DNA of 64,000 bases, taken from NCBI GenBank assembly GCA_963788585.1, contig CAWBHA010000003.1, forward strand, positions 372,001-436,000, given 5' to 3'. This document shows, one piece after another, positions 27,331-36,807 of this stretch. This DNA comes from Bog-473 sp963788585. Its GTDB lineage: Bacteria; Actinomycetota; Acidimicrobiia; Acidimicrobiales; RAAP-2. A model generated the notes under the pieces. The model did not search any database. It worked only from the letters and a program-made list of their open reading frames with translations, and was not told where the DNA came from. Each line of letters begins with the position of its first letter. Positions within the stretch are counted from its first letter, which is position 1. The translations under genes were made by a program, and so were the position numbers.

Positions 27331-27393
27331 CGATTTCAGCTGTCCAACTGGCCCAAAACGGGATCTAGTGAGGTCCCCACCGACAACTGTGTC

Positions 27394-27443
27394 GGCCATC
27401 GAGACATCACTCCGGGTCGCCCCAAGCCGGCGAACGGGGGCAG
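27394..27443. repeat. Empty IS110 target within a 40-bp repeat
   Basis: Bases 27394-27433 (ending AAGCCGGCGA) are repeated with three differences or fewer at 35511-35550, directly left of IS110 copy 2. Here the repeat continues uninterrupted into ACGGGGGCAGG, the sequence found to the right of IS110 copy 1. It is therefore an unoccupied version of the insertion site. Confidence 0.7.
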
Positions 27444-27472
27444 GTACAAAGCCCATCGTCTAGACCGGTGAC

Positions 27473-27874
27473 ATGAATGATCCTTATGCGGAGATCACGG
27501 ACATCACTGTCGATTGCTCGGACCCACAGACTCTGGGTGGGTTCTGGAGTTCGCTCCTCCAGCGGCCGATTGAGGGACGGAGGGGTCCCTACGTCTGGCT
27601 TGCTCGATCAAAGAATGGGATCGGGATGGGTTTCCAAAAGGTGGTGGAGCCCAAACGTGGCAAGAACAGACTCCATATAGACATATCCGGGCCGGACGTA
27701 GTCGCCATCAAAAACAGGGTCGAAGCTCTTGGGGGACGGCGAGTGGACGGATATGAGGACGGAGGCTTTCTCGTCATGGCTGATCTAGAGGGGAATGAGT
27801 TCTGCATCGTGCCCGAAGTTCTGAAGTTCGACGATTCTGGCCAAGCCGACTATCTCGACGAGCTGGACCTCTAG
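27473..27874 (+). CDS. VOC-family glyoxalase-like protein
   Basis: The 133-residue protein shows TDITVDCSDPQTLGGFWSSL at the N-terminus, then RLHIDISGPDVVAIKNRVEA, and closes with MADLEGNEFCIVPE. This is the glyoxalase-like VOC subgroup common in actinobacteria, with W-x-x-(L/A) at the first helix and D-P/L-E-G-N-E-F-C at the end. Function within the subgroup is generally unknown; stress or drug-binding roles are possible. ATG 27473 follows the CCGGTGAC region with no strong ribosome site. It lies alone just after an empty IS110 target. Confidence 0.83.
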   Translation: MNDPYAEITDITVDCSDPQTLGGFWSSLLQRPIEGRRGPYVWLARSKNGIGMGFQKVVEPKRGKNRLHIDISGPDVVAIKNRVEALGGRRVDGYEDGGFLVMADLEGNEFCIVPEVLKFDDSGQADYLDELDL

Positions 27875-28036
27875 CGCGGTTAGCACCAGCGTGCCAGATC
27901 ACGGATCCGGCGTACTGAGCTAGTCATCCCTGCCCGTGATTACTTTCACTATCACCGGCTGCCGTGGAATACGGGCCGGAATATCACGTCCGTGTCGGTT
28001 TACTGCCCACTGACGATGATCGACGTTCTCTGAGGG

Positions 28037-28987
28037 TTAGGTCGCCTCAAATGGACCGCGCTCATTGCGCAGTCCCATCAGCAAGTTGTCTACCGCACAT
28101 TGCGCCATGGCGCTCCTGGTCTCCCTCGTTGCAGAGCCGATATGGGGAACAATGATGATGTTCGGCGCGTTCAATAGTGGATCACCGGGGTGTGGCGGTT
28201 CATCCTGAAGCACGTCCAAGCCGGCGCCAGCGATCGTTCCCTCTGTCAACGCCGAGCTCAGAGCAGCTTGATCTACCACTCCGCCCCGAGATGTGTTCAC
28301 AAGATATCCAGTGGACTTCATCAACTTGAATTCTTCTCGACCCATCAGGTTCCGCGTCTCAGCATTGAGGTCAACGTGAAGCGAAACAAAGTCCGCATTT
28401 GCTAATCCTTTGGCGAAGTCGCCCACGCGTTTAACGTCATCGACAACTGGCAGTCCGCTCCGGGTATCGACGTACTGCACATGCATCTTCGCGGCCAAGG
28501 CCCGCCTCGCTACCGCCTGACCAATACGACCAAATCCCACAAGGAGCAAACTCTTCCCTGCCAGGTCACTACCTAACGAGACCTCGTTCCATCGACCGCT
28601 GACGACGGCACGGATTCCCTCGCAGATACGTCGGGAGAGCATGATCATTAACGCCATTGTCAGGTCCGCTACAGCGTCGCTGAGTACCGGGGTGATGGTG
28701 ACCACTATTTTCTTCTCCCGCGCTGCTTCGAGATCAATGTGATCAAGTCCGACGCTCATCGTGCTGATCACTTGAAGCTTCGGCGCCCATGCGATCGCTT
28801 CTCGGTCAACAATGACATTCGAGCTCACCAGTAGGCCCTGGGCTCCGGCGAGTGCGGCCTGGAAGACGCGATCTTCGGATCGGCCAGCGGGTAGCACGGT
28901 CAGGTCATACGCAGCGAGCTGGTCCACCAAGGACTGGGATAGCGGCAGTGCGATTACGACCTTTGAGCGTTCGGACATCGCCGTCAC
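28037..28987 (-). CDS. D-2-hydroxyacid dehydrogenase (NAD(P)-dependent)
   Basis: The 316-residue enzyme belongs to the D-isomer-specific 2-hydroxyacid dehydrogenase family. The cofactor motif is LLVGFGRIGQAVAR near residue 150. Catalytic Arg is in VNTSRGGVVDQ, Glu in LQDEPPHPGDPLL and His in VPHIGSATRET, the full triad. The substrate-binding loop SVGLDHIDLEAA is present. It reduces a 2-keto acid or glyoxylate-like compound, or runs in reverse. Its ATG overlaps the stop of the aldolase by four bases, so the pair is translationally coupled. Such a pair would process a 2-keto-3-deoxy acid: aldol cleavage, then reduction of the keto acid product. Confidence 0.92.
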   Translation of the reverse strand: MTAMSERSKVVIALPLSQSLVDQLAAYDLTVLPAGRSEDRVFQAALAGAQGLLVSSNVIVDREAIAWAPKLQVISTMSVGLDHIDLEAAREKKIVVTITPVLSDAVADLTMALMIMLSRRICEGIRAVVSGRWNEVSLGSDLAGKSLLLVGFGRIGQAVARRALAAKMHVQYVDTRSGLPVVDDVKRVGDFAKGLANADFVSLHVDLNAETRNLMGREEFKLMKSTGYLVNTSRGGVVDQAALSSALTEGTIAGAGLDVLQDEPPHPGDPLLNAPNIIIVPHIGSATRETRSAMAQCAVDNLLMGLRNERGPFEAT

Positions 28988-29772
28988 AGGTACGCAGACG
29001 TTGCTTCAGGACCAGCACTTGGTCGAACCTGCTCCAGAGCATCTCGGGCACCGAGTCCCAACAGTCTGATGTCGGACGCGACCTCGACCAGTCGAAACCC
29101 TTGCCGCAACCGTTTTATCGCTGTCTGCGCGTTACCAGCAATGCCTGGTATCACGTCGTGACGATGACATGCATCGATCACCCGGTCCAGAGCGTCCGTA
29201 AAACTCTGGTCAGGCTGGTCTGGTGCAGGAGGGAGACCCAGAGTGACGCTCAAGTCCGCTGGACCTACATAGACCGCGTCGACCCCGGGCGTCGACACGA
29301 TTTCGTCGACGCTATCGACCGCGACCTGGGTCTCCACCATCACGATGCACGTCACCTCGAGATTGGCACGATCATAGTAATCAGAGCCCGCGTAGTAGTT
29401 CGCTCGGAGCGGGCCATAGCTACGAGTGCCCGATGGTGCATAGCGGCACGCCGAGACTGCCGCACTAGCCTCTTCTCGGGAATTCACCATCGGCACGATG
29501 ATGCCCCACGCGCCTGCATCGAGACACTTGCCAATGATGCCCGGCTCGTTCCAAGGAACCCGCACAAGAGGCACGGTGGCTGTTGAGGAGATGCCCTGAA
29601 GCATTTGGACCATCTCGGAGTAGTCGATCAGGCCGTGTTGTAGATCGATGCAGACCCAGTCGAATCCACAATGAGCCATGACCTCGGCAGACACACTGCT
29701 CGGCACAGTCAACCACCCACCGAGGGCGGCGCCCTGTTGAGCCCAGATGGCTCGTAACGAGTTTTGACGCAT
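28984..29772 (-). CDS. HpcH/HpaI-family class II aldolase
   Basis: The 262-residue protein is a member of the HpcH/HpaI aldolase family, metal-dependent enzymes that cleave 2-keto-3-deoxy or 4-hydroxy-2-keto acids to pyruvate and an aldehyde. It shows FDWVCIDLQHGLIDY (catalytic His), PLVRVPWNEPGIIGKCLDAG (Arg) and GAWGIIVPMVNSREEA. The metal ligands follow in VMVETQVAV (Glu) and YVGPADLSVTLG (Asp). ATG 29772 is the first gene of a two-gene operon with the hydroxyacid dehydrogenase. All key residues are present. Exact substrate unknown. Confidence 0.91.
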   Translation of the reverse strand: MRQNSLRAIWAQQGAALGGWLTVPSSVSAEVMAHCGFDWVCIDLQHGLIDYSEMVQMLQGISSTATVPLVRVPWNEPGIIGKCLDAGAWGIIVPMVNSREEASAAVSACRYAPSGTRSYGPLRANYYAGSDYYDRANLEVTCIVMVETQVAVDSVDEIVSTPGVDAVYVGPADLSVTLGLPPAPDQPDQSFTDALDRVIDACHRHDVIPGIAGNAQTAIKRLRQGFRLVEVASDIRLLGLGARDALEQVRPSAGPEATSAYL

Positions 29773-29868
29773 TGTTCCTCCTCGACAAGTGATCCTAAGT
29801 GCGGCGCTCGATAGGTTTCGCCGTGTGCGGAAGGGTCGACCTTCCCCATGGCGGACCCACTGTGCCGA

Positions 29869-30720
29869 CTACGGCGCGTTCGGGCTTGCCATAACTACGA
29901 TCCCGAACATCGTGAGAGCCATCGAGAAGCGGCCTTCGCGGGCAGCCGAGTGAATGATCGACACGAACCGTTCCCGGTCGTCGGCGCCGAGTTGTCCGGC
30001 ATCAATGAGGTTCTCGGCGAGGCTGGACATCGAAAAGCACCCGTAGGGAGCGGGTGACTCGTCGGGATTCCAAGCAGTCCAATGCTGTGTGGCCGTCGTT
30101 TGATTCACCAGTTCAAATCCGATGTCGTGGGTGAAGTCAGCGAGGCGACGCCCGATGTTGGACGGTCGGCGTCGCTCGATCTGCATGGCGTCGTGAACTC
30201 GCTTGGCGAGGTCCCCGTCGCCCACGTCGATGTCGAACGTCGACCAGTCGGTCTCGATGAGTGACAGGAGGCCGCCTGGTCGTAACACGCGGGCCATCTC
30301 GGCGACTGCTGCTTTGGGATCGGTCAACCACTGCAGAGTTCGTTCGCATCGAGCGGTGTCGAAGGTGCAGTTCGGCTCGGCAAGGTCAAGGGCGTCGCCG
30401 ATGATGAATCGGACCCGGCACCTCGCTGTGTGCGCCCGCGATCGGGCACCGGCGATCATCTCCGCTGAGGCGTCGATGCCGACTATTTCTCCGTCGCTTC
30501 CGAGATCGTCAGCCAGGGCGAGGGCGGCTTCGCCCAGGCCGCAGCCGACGTCGAGGAGCCGCTGACCAGGAGTGAGGTTCAGCTGCTCGCGTTCCCACGC
30601 GCGAAGTCGAAGGGTGGCTTCCCAGCGCCCGGTGGCCTCCATCGTTTCGAGGAGAACCGAGACATTCGGATCGTCGTCGACCCGCTGGTAGCCGAGCGCA
30701 TGCGTCTCATCCGCGTCCAT
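29869..30720 (-). CDS. Class I SAM-dependent methyltransferase
   Basis: The 283-residue protein has motif I as LLDVGCGLGEAALAL near residue 55, then EIVGIDASAEMI (post-I acidic), RCERTLQWLTDP and VLRPGGLLSLIETDW. It belongs to the UbiE/arsenite-methyltransferase-like group of small-molecule methyltransferases. I chose ATG 30720 (MDADETHALGYQRVD); upstream sequence to 30849 is not conserved. It lies upstream of the aldolase operon on the same strand with a ~100-bp gap, so separate transcription is likely. Acceptor unknown. Confidence 0.84.
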   Translation of the reverse strand: MDADETHALGYQRVDDDPNVSVLLETMEATGRWEATLRLRAWEREQLNLTPGQRLLDVGCGLGEAALALADDLGSDGEIVGIDASAEMIAGARSRAHTARCRVRFIIGDALDLAEPNCTFDTARCERTLQWLTDPKAAVAEMARVLRPGGLLSLIETDWSTFDIDVGDGDLAKRVHDAMQIERRRPSNIGRRLADFTHDIGFELVNQTTATQHWTAWNPDESPAPYGCFSMSSLAENLIDAGQLGADDRERFVSIIHSAAREGRFSMALTMFGIVVMASPNAP

Positions 30721-31034
30721 GACGTAGACGTTAGAACGACCTGCGAATCTGGGGCCATACTGCCCGATATGCCGCGGGGTGGCACCCTGGCGCACCCTGT
30801 CACTCTGGACACGCTGACTCCCCGGTGGAGGGCCAAAGGCCCCGACCATTCGCGGAGGCGGCGGCGCAGCCGCCGGTCGAAGGGAAACGACGGCTTGAGA
30901 AAGTACAGAGACTTGTAACTCACGGGCGGGGTGGCGTCCGGGGACATTTCCTTGCTCGCTGTGGAGTTAGTCCTCGAATCCGAGGCATTGGGCCACCCGG
31001 ATGGACGACCAACGCGTCGGGCAGGTGTCGTCCT
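30721..31034. other. Gene-free spacer
   Basis: These 314 bases lie between two minus-strand genes. They include a GC-rich palindromic patch near 30850-30880 (GGAGGCGGCGGCGCAGCCG) that may form a hairpin. No ORF with support was found. Confidence 0.35.
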
Positions 31035-33104
31035 TCAGGTGCGAACGGCTAGATGGCGGCGGCCGAAGGCAAAAGCCAGGCCGTAGAGGACTGCCACCAC
31101 CACGAGAAGGAATCGGAACCCCGTGATCAGCGAGAGGTACGCGAGGACTCCACCGACGATCGCCCCGAGCAGATTTGCACCGAAGGCAGTGGTGGAAGAA
31201 CCCACATCCTTGAAGCGTTGGGCGAAGACGAGGTTGGCGATGAAGATCGGGGCGAACGCGAGCGCTGTCGCCGCCACGAAGCGCAACACGACTGGAAGAT
31301 CCAGCAACGATTCTTGCGGGACGACGAAAGAGACGCCCAGGGATACGAGCAACGCAAAGTACAGCAACATCGGGCGCGGGAGCTTTATGTGTCGCGCGGT
31401 CTCGATCGCCGCGTAGACACTCAGCAACACGCCGGCGAACACGAGCGAGTTCACGAACCAAGTCGTTCCGAACAAAAGGGCGAACTGTATGATGTTCTTG
31501 GACTCGAGCAACAAGAACGCCGCTCCCATCCAGAACAGGTCCACGAATGGAGCCATCTTCTTGAGCGGCCCCCCCGCCACCCGCACCACGAACAGGGACG
31601 CCGCCAGGATCAGCCCGAGGACCAAGAGGTAGAAGTTCGGGATCGAAGGAATCGGCAGGTACGGGTACGGACGGTCGTCTGAGACCGGCGCCACCTCATC
31701 TCCGTTCCAGAAGCTCGAGCAGCTCGGAGTGTTGCCGTCGAGCGCGACCGTGAGAACCGCCTGCTCGCGTCCGCTCAGGGTGTTTCCGACCTCGACACAC
31801 GGACGTGAGCCGAACACGTCGTCGAGGGTCGTCGCATAGCGGTCGAGCAGGAACGGCTGGTAGTAGTTGTACATGACGAAGGTGCCGCCAGGGGCCAGGT
31901 GAGATCTCGCAACTTGAATGGCCTGGGTCGTGAGCAAGTAGTTCTCGAGGCCGACAGGTGCGGACTGGCCCGTGAGCGCTGTCTGGGAGTCGGGCAGCGC
32001 ATAAAGGATCAGCGAGTAGCGCTTGTTCGTGTCCTGTAGGAACGCCCGTCCGTCGTCAACATAGACGCTCACGCGCGGACTCTCATAAGCGTGCTCGGGG
32101 TTGTACTGCTTCCCGAGAGCCACGAGCTCAGGGTCGATCTCGACGGCGTCGACGTGGCGAGCCCCCGCCGATAGTGCCACGCCGACGTCGTTGCCCGTGC
32201 CCGCTCCGATCACGAGCACGTCGGAGAGAGAGCTGCGTGTCACGTGCCGGTAGGGAAAGAAGTAGAAGGACTCGATCCTGTGCAACGTGGAGATCGAGTA
32301 CAAGGTCTGGTAGGGGATGTTGTTGGCCGAGACCGACAACCCGCGGTAGCTATGGCCGTCGACGGTCGTGGTGACGTGGCTCGTGGTGATCTTGTAGTAG
32401 GGGGACCAGACGTCGACGCTCGACAGCGATTCGACCAGCAGCATCAGCACCACGGCGGCGATCATGCCCCACTGCCACCACCGCTCCTTTATGCCTAGAA
32501 GCAATACGAACAACGCGGCAACCACCGCCCCCCAGGCGATGGGCGGGAGCCCGATGAAGGAAAGCGCCGAGAAAAGCGCGATCCCGCCGATGCTGCCGAT
32601 GATGTCGAAGCGGTAGGCGTCGAGCGGCTTGAACTGAGCGAAGGACCGGGCCAAGGCCTGGCCGAGACCGGCCATCACGAGGACCACCAGCGCGAAGACC
32701 ACCGGGAGGCTCACCCACTGCGACAGCGGATGGTGCCCCGAGAGGCCCTCGAACGCGTGGGGGCCGCGCAGGGTGACGAGCTTCACGGGGAAGATGAGCG
32801 CGAACGCGACAAGGACCGCGAGGGTTGCCGGCGCCAGGCGAAACAGATTCTGTGACGAACGGGCGAGCAGGAACCCCACCCCGATACCCAAGAAGCTCGC
32901 CAAGAGCACAAAGTTCGGGATGTTCGCCAGGTGGACGTCGTTGGCGGCCGTCCAGCGGATTAGTGCGAGCTCGAGGAAGAGCGTAAGCATGCTCAGCGTT
33001 ACGAGCCGCCACGGGCTCCGCTCGAACGTGAAGCCGGCAGGCCATGCGGCTGGCAGGCGCCGAGGTTCGCCTCTGCTGACGGTGGAGGTGGTCGTGGTGG
33101 CCAT
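31035..33104 (-). CDS. Membrane protein with spermidine-synthase-like domain
   Basis: The ~689-residue protein has an N-terminal block of about seven hydrophobic helices, a cytoplasmic Rossmann domain, and a C-terminal block of about seven more helices. The central part carries VLVIGAGTGNDVGVALSAGA, then HVDAVEIDPELVALGKQYNP and VYVDDGRAFLQDT, the SAM/decarboxy-SAM binding motifs of the spermidine synthase superfamily. Such membrane-embedded members are widespread in bacteria but uncharacterised, and they are unlikely to be true spermidine synthases. I placed the start at ATG 33104; an upstream TTG adds 18 residues. No polyamine genes are nearby. Confidence 0.85.
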   Translation of the reverse strand: MATTTTSTVSRGEPRRLPAAWPAGFTFERSPWRLVTLSMLTLFLELALIRWTAANDVHLANIPNFVLLASFLGIGVGFLLARSSQNLFRLAPATLAVLVAFALIFPVKLVTLRGPHAFEGLSGHHPLSQWVSLPVVFALVVLVMAGLGQALARSFAQFKPLDAYRFDIIGSIGGIALFSALSFIGLPPIAWGAVVAALFVLLLGIKERWWQWGMIAAVVLMLLVESLSSVDVWSPYYKITTSHVTTTVDGHSYRGLSVSANNIPYQTLYSISTLHRIESFYFFPYRHVTRSSLSDVLVIGAGTGNDVGVALSAGARHVDAVEIDPELVALGKQYNPEHAYESPRVSVYVDDGRAFLQDTNKRYSLILYALPDSQTALTGQSAPVGLENYLLTTQAIQVARSHLAPGGTFVMYNYYQPFLLDRYATTLDDVFGSRPCVEVGNTLSGREQAVLTVALDGNTPSCSSFWNGDEVAPVSDDRPYPYLPIPSIPNFYLLVLGLILAASLFVVRVAGGPLKKMAPFVDLFWMGAAFLLLESKNIIQFALLFGTTWFVNSLVFAGVLLSVYAAIETARHIKLPRPMLLYFALLVSLGVSFVVPQESLLDLPVVLRFVAATALAFAPIFIANLVFAQRFKDVGSSTTAFGANLLGAIVGGVLAYLSLITGFRFLLVVVAVLYGLAFAFGRRHLAVRT

Positions 33105-33345
33105 CAGTGGGTGCGGGAGCCGTACGAATGTCGTCGGGCTTCCCGGCGTCTTCGTCAAACATTATCCAAGCACAGATCGCCGATTCTGGAAGGCTCGCTA
33201 TAGGTGTCCCATGACCCACGGGCTATTGCGGTGCCCCCGTCGTGCCGAAGTGCCACACAGTCCCGGCGGACTGGGGCACTTTTCTCGGCTTGCGGGCGCT
33301 TGGGTCACTCCTCTGGGCTAGCGCCAGATGTGTTCGGCTCTGTGG

Positions 33346-34121
33346 TCAGGATGACTTGCGAGCTAGCAACGAATAGGTGAGTGGGTACTTCGGCCATCCA
33401 TCAGGGAGGCGGTGAAATCCGTCTTCGCCTTTGACCGTCCAAGGCCAGGGTGCATTGGTATATGACTGCTCGTGGATAAGTTCGATGCTGAGTCCAGCCC
33501 CGAGCACGGCACTGATCACTTCGCTGAGGGAGTGCACACGTTCAAACGTCGTTGTGTTGACGAAGGTTGCGTCTGGCGCGGCGTACGTCCCGCCCTTCTC
33601 ATCCCATCTCATGTACGACGCCTCAAAGATGTCCTGTTGGAGGGTGCGTCCGTCACTCAGGACGCCGAGCACGATCGGGTGGATCTCCACCAGATACAAA
33701 GCACCTCTGGGCCGGAGCAATCCGTCCACCACGCGAGCCCACTCGTCGAGGTCGGGCAGCCATCCAAGGGCCCCAATACCGGTGTAGACGACGTCAAAGG
33801 ATCGACCGGCGAGCGCGTCACGAGCGTTGTAGACGTCGGAGCAGATGAACTCAGCATCAATGTCACAGTCGAGGCGAGTTGCGTTGCGGTCTCGATGGCA
33901 CCTGACGAGAAATCGAGGCCGACCACGCGTGCGCCGTGCCGAGCCCACGACAAGGTGTCGGTCCCAAGGTGGCACTGGAGATGGACCAACTCAAGGCCGG
34001 CGACATCTCCCAGTTCGACATGTTCGAAGGGCCGAATGTCATCACGTCCAGCCCGAAAGCCAACCAGGTCGTACAGATCGCTCGCTGCATGGAGGGGAGT
34101 CGCCTCTTCCCATCGGGCCAT
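33346..34121 (-). pseudogene. Class I SAM methyltransferase, one frameshift
   Basis: The N-terminal part (MARWEEATPLHAASDLYDLV, then LELVHLQCHLGTDTLSWARH and GARVVGLDFSSGAIETA) and the C-terminal part (DCDIDAEFICSDVYNARDAL, FDVVYTGIGALGWLPDLDEW and onward) are in different frames. They meet near 33885. Together they form one methyltransferase of about 257 residues with the unusual LQCHLGTDTLS motif I found in a distinct actinobacterial subgroup. A one-base indel is enough to explain the break. Start ATG 34121; an in-frame upstream codon at 34157 is possible. Substrate unknown. Confidence 0.72.
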
Positions 34122-34328
34122 GTTCGCAGAGCGGCCTTCAGCACCTCGATCTGTCACGATGCAAGGCTAGAAGAAGGCCCGTGGGATGTCGCACTCCTGG
34201 CGAAAGGGTCACGCTGTGGCAACTCTCCACTCGGCGTAGGGTGGGTGCGGGGACAAGCATGCTCGTCCGCAGGCCGAGAGGACCTTTCCGGACCCTACGA
34301 ACGCATGGATACACCCCCAAGGAGGACC

Positions 34329-34568
34329 ATGACCTCTTCTCAGTCTTTGGAGGTTGCCGCTCAACTCGACGAACACCATGCGCCCGAAACAAACGGCCGA
34401 ATACCAGTCTGTAGACGGTGTGGGGCTCGTACAGACAGCCCAACCGGACTGCACCACGTCCTCCAAGAAGGTCGGGTAAAGCGGTCGAGCGATTGGCTCA
34501 TCGCTCAATCACGGCTCCGGGACATTGCGAACTCCGCTCTGATGCGGGGCAAGACGTCCGGAGGTTGA
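34329..34568 (+). CDS. Small CxxC protein (79 aa)
   Basis: A strong ribosome site, AAGGAGG three bases before ATG 34329, introduces a frame for MTSSQSLEVAAQLDEHHAP, then a GRIPVCRRCGARTDSP knuckle with CxxC, then GLHHVLQEGR and a charged helix. The CxxC plus HH could bind one zinc. I do not recognise the family. It is divergent from the frameshifted methyltransferase, and its 3' end overlaps the end of the opposite membrane-protein frame by about 60 bases. The ribosome site is better than those of most annotated neighbours. Confidence 0.55.
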   Translation: MTSSQSLEVAAQLDEHHAPETNGRIPVCRRCGARTDSPTGLHHVLQEGRVKRSSDWLIAQSRLRDIANSALMRGKTSGG

Positions 34569-34903
34569 GTCGGGACATTCTCGGCGTGCGGGGCTACCCC
34601 CCGAAATGCAGCCTGGAATCGTAAGTAGAAAGCTGCGAACACTAGGACGATGCCTACGTTCGCCAGCAGCCGGGCCCAGACGTTGTGCCTAAAGATCAGG
34701 ATGTCGACTCCGACCACGGTGGCCACAAGAGCGACGACGTAGATCCCGATGGCCCAGTTTCTTCCCCACGCTCCGAGTTTGTTGCCGTGAGCGTGGTAGC
34801 CGGCTGGCAGGGCATTGCCCGCCGACTCGGCGAACTGGGGCACGTATCCGGCAAGATGACTTGATTGACTAGATCGACTTGCGGAACTCAACTCCTTCAC
34901 CAA
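34505..34903 (-). CDS. Small two-helix membrane protein
   Basis: The frame gives up to 132 residues with two clear hydrophobic helices, AIGIYVVALVATVVGVDILI and LLANVGIVLVFAAFYL. A polar N-terminal region and a proline-rich tail flank them. No family recognised. The first possible start is GTG 34903, inside the end of the DUF3303 gene (34-base overlap), which suggests translational coupling. Its 3' end overlaps the convergent small CxxC gene. Confidence 0.5.
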   Translation of the reverse strand: MVKELSSASRSSQSSHLAGYVPQFAESAGNALPAGYHAHGNKLGAWGRNWAIGIYVVALVATVVGVDILIFRHNVWARLLANVGIVLVFAAFYLRFQAAFRGVAPHAENVPTQPPDVLPRIRAEFAMSRSRD

Positions 34904-35177
34904 GTAGGCGCGTGGTCTCGGTAATGTCGTTCACTGGGATTATTTCAAAATCCAAGTAAGTCCCGAACTTCGCCGGGGCCTCTGCAAGGGAATCGGGATT
35001 ATCGGTCTCTACGACTGCAAAACCGCCCGTACCGTCGAGGCGACCCAAGAACTGATGAAACGTCTCGTCGGAAGGCGGCGACCACTTCGCGAAGACCTCA
35101 AGTGTGCGAGCTGCGGCAGCCTCATTGTCAGAGGCCGATCCACCGCTCCGAACGGCCCACGTCACCACGAACTTCAT
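34869..35177 (-). CDS. DUF3303-like protein
   Basis: The 102-residue protein opens MKFVVTWAVRSGGSASDNEA, then VFAKWSPPSDETFHQFLGRL, FAVVETDNPDSLAEAPAKFG and LDFEIIPVNDITE. This matches the ferredoxin-like small DUF3303 family (MKF/MLY start, W-x-P-P, G-x-G-(F/W)-x-(I/V)-x-E), for which no activity is established. AAGGAG precedes ATG 35177 by seven bases; the longer frame upstream is not supported. It appears to be the first gene of a two-gene unit with the membrane protein downstream. Confidence 0.75.
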   Translation of the reverse strand: MKFVVTWAVRSGGSASDNEAAAARTLEVFAKWSPPSDETFHQFLGRLDGTGGFAVVETDNPDSLAEAPAKFGTYLDFEIIPVNDITETTRLLGEGVEFRKSI

Positions 35178-35551
35178 TGCCGGACTCCTTTCGGTCAAGG
35201 CTGATGACTCCGTCTGGTCTAGCACCGCGCACCTGTCCTGCCAACCGGGATTGTGTAGGTGGGTCACGCTCAGGCGACAGTGCCCCAGTCGTGCCGTTAG
35301 GGGCGCCCCCCTGCCTCCGCCATGGGACGCAGATGATCGGCTCGCCTGACCTGATCGGAGACTCAGCACGCCTGGCGCTACTCACGGGATCATCTCCTTC
35401 GCCTTGAGAGGGTGATCAGGGGAGTCCACATGGTGAGTCCCAATGGCATTCATCCTGGTCAGGGAGTCAACGGAGTCCAGTAGAGCCGTCGCTGTCCATC
35501 CAACTTTGCAGGCCATCGAGATATCACTCGGGGTCGCCCCAAGCCGGCGAC
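35178..35551. other. Gene-free stretch ending at IS110 copy 2
   Basis: These 374 bases contain the promoter side of the DUF3303 gene and the 40-bp repeat (35511-35550) adjoining the IS110 left end. No ORF is supported. Confidence 0.4.
35511..35550. repeat. 40-bp repeat at left flank of IS110 copy 2
   Basis: GGCCATCGAGATATCACTCG through AAGCCGGCGA matches 27394-27433 with two or three differences. The element begins immediately after the CCGGCGA core, so this is the left half of an occupied target. Confidence 0.7.
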
Positions 35552-35757
35552 GCTCCTATCACTTGTCAACCCCTCTTCGGAGGCTCGGGAGTGAAAACAG
35601 CGGACACGACATTGATCAGTCACTCGGTCGAGGACGAGCTCCTATTAGGTCACGCGTTTTCGAGATCGTTGGCCCGAGCTGAGGGTCGGCGAGTCGCTGG
35701 AGAGTCAGCTCCGAAGAGCGACAGTACTGGGGAAAGCCAGACCCACAGCCCGAGGAT

Positions 35758-36801
35758 CTAGCCGCGAGGCAGGTAGCGATAGACCTCGCGGGCGACGTAG
35801 CGCTTCAAGACGCGAATGACCTCGGCCTTGGTCTTGCCCTCCTTGACCCGTCGCTCGAAGTAGAGCTGGGTCTCGGGGTCGTGGGCGATGCGGACCATGA
35901 CGATGCGCCACAGCGCGCTGTTGGCCTGGCGATCCCCACCGTCATGCGCCTTGACCTTGCCGTTGGTCTTGCCCGAGCCGGCCGGAACGGGTGCGACACC
36001 GCACAGGTGCGCCCATGCGCCCTCCGACTGCAACCGCTCGGGGTTGTCACCGGCCGCCATCACCAGTGCGGCGGCGGTGTCGGGGCCGAGGCCGAAGAGG
36101 TCGAGGAGTTCGGGCACGGTGGCGACAAGCAGCACCTCGATCCGGGCGTCGAGCTCGGCGATCTCGTCACCGAGCGCTTCGATCCGATGAGCAAGAGAGA
36201 ACAGCGACGCCTTGGTAGCTGCCGTCACCGGATCGGGAGATCGCGTCGGCCGCAGCTTGGTCCCTTCAGCGACAAGAGCCGGCACCGAAAGTCCTTTGAG
36301 GCGGCAACGGAGCTGTTCTGGGGCGGTGAAGCCGAGGTGGCGCATCTGGATCAGGGCCTTGGCCCGAGCCTGGCGGGCTGAGCGCTTGGCCACGACGAGA
36401 ACCCGGATCGCCTCGACGGCACCGTCTCTCGACTTGGGGCGCCCGCTCGCTCGACCGCTCAGCGCGGCCCGGGCGGCTTCGACGGCGTCGAGGGGGTCGG
36501 ACTTGCCGCTGCGGCGCCGTTCCTCTCGGTTCGGTCGGTCGACTTCGATGACCTCGACACCCACCCGGCGCAGGTAGCGCGACAGTCCAGATCCATACGA
36601 ACCGGTGCCCTCGATCCCGATCTTGGTCACATCACCGACGGTCTCGAGCCAGGCGAGTAGCGCCTTGTAGCCAGCGGAGTTGGTCTCGAAGCGCTCCGTG
36701 CCGAGCAAACCGCCGAGCGGGTCGAGGGCGGCGGCCACATGGACGTCGAGGTGCGTGTCGACACCACCGGTGATCCCACGCGCAGCTTCTACGATGGTCA
36801 T
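35758..36801 (-). CDS. IS110 transposase (DEDD/serine recombinase), copy 2
   Basis: About 347 residues, the same layout as copy 1: GVDTHLDVHVAAALDPLGG and IEGTGSYGSGLSRYL at the N-terminus, KSDPLDAVEAARA, then LLDLFGLGPDTAAALVMAAG and APVPAGSGKTNGK. Differences from copy 1 are scattered substitutions with no stop or frameshift, so both look functional. AGGAGG lies seven bases before ATG 36801, a clearer site than in copy 1; the ATG six bases upstream is too close. The open frame to 36930 runs into the non-coding end. Confidence 0.92.
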   Translation of the reverse strand: MTIVEAARGITGGVDTHLDVHVAAALDPLGGLLGTERFETNSAGYKALLAWLETVGDVTKIGIEGTGSYGSGLSRYLRRVGVEVIEVDRPNREERRRSGKSDPLDAVEAARAALSGRASGRPKSRDGAVEAIRVLVVAKRSARQARAKALIQMRHLGFTAPEQLRCRLKGLSVPALVAEGTKLRPTRSPDPVTAATKASLFSLAHRIEALGDEIAELDARIEVLLVATVPELLDLFGLGPDTAAALVMAAGDNPERLQSEGAWAHLCGVAPVPAGSGKTNGKVKAHDGGDRQANSALWRIVMVRIAHDPETQLYFERRVKEGKTKAEVIRVLKRYVAREVYRYLPRG

Positions 36802-36807
36802 GGTCAT

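Larger units (their letters stand above)
26348..27472. other. Accessory junction region with phage and att remnants
   Basis: This 1.1-kb stretch holds, in order, a phage tail-fibre-like fragment, an eroded tRNA half, the shared 24-bp sequence, and an empty IS110 target within a 40-bp repeat. It has no intact gene. Confidence 0.5.
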
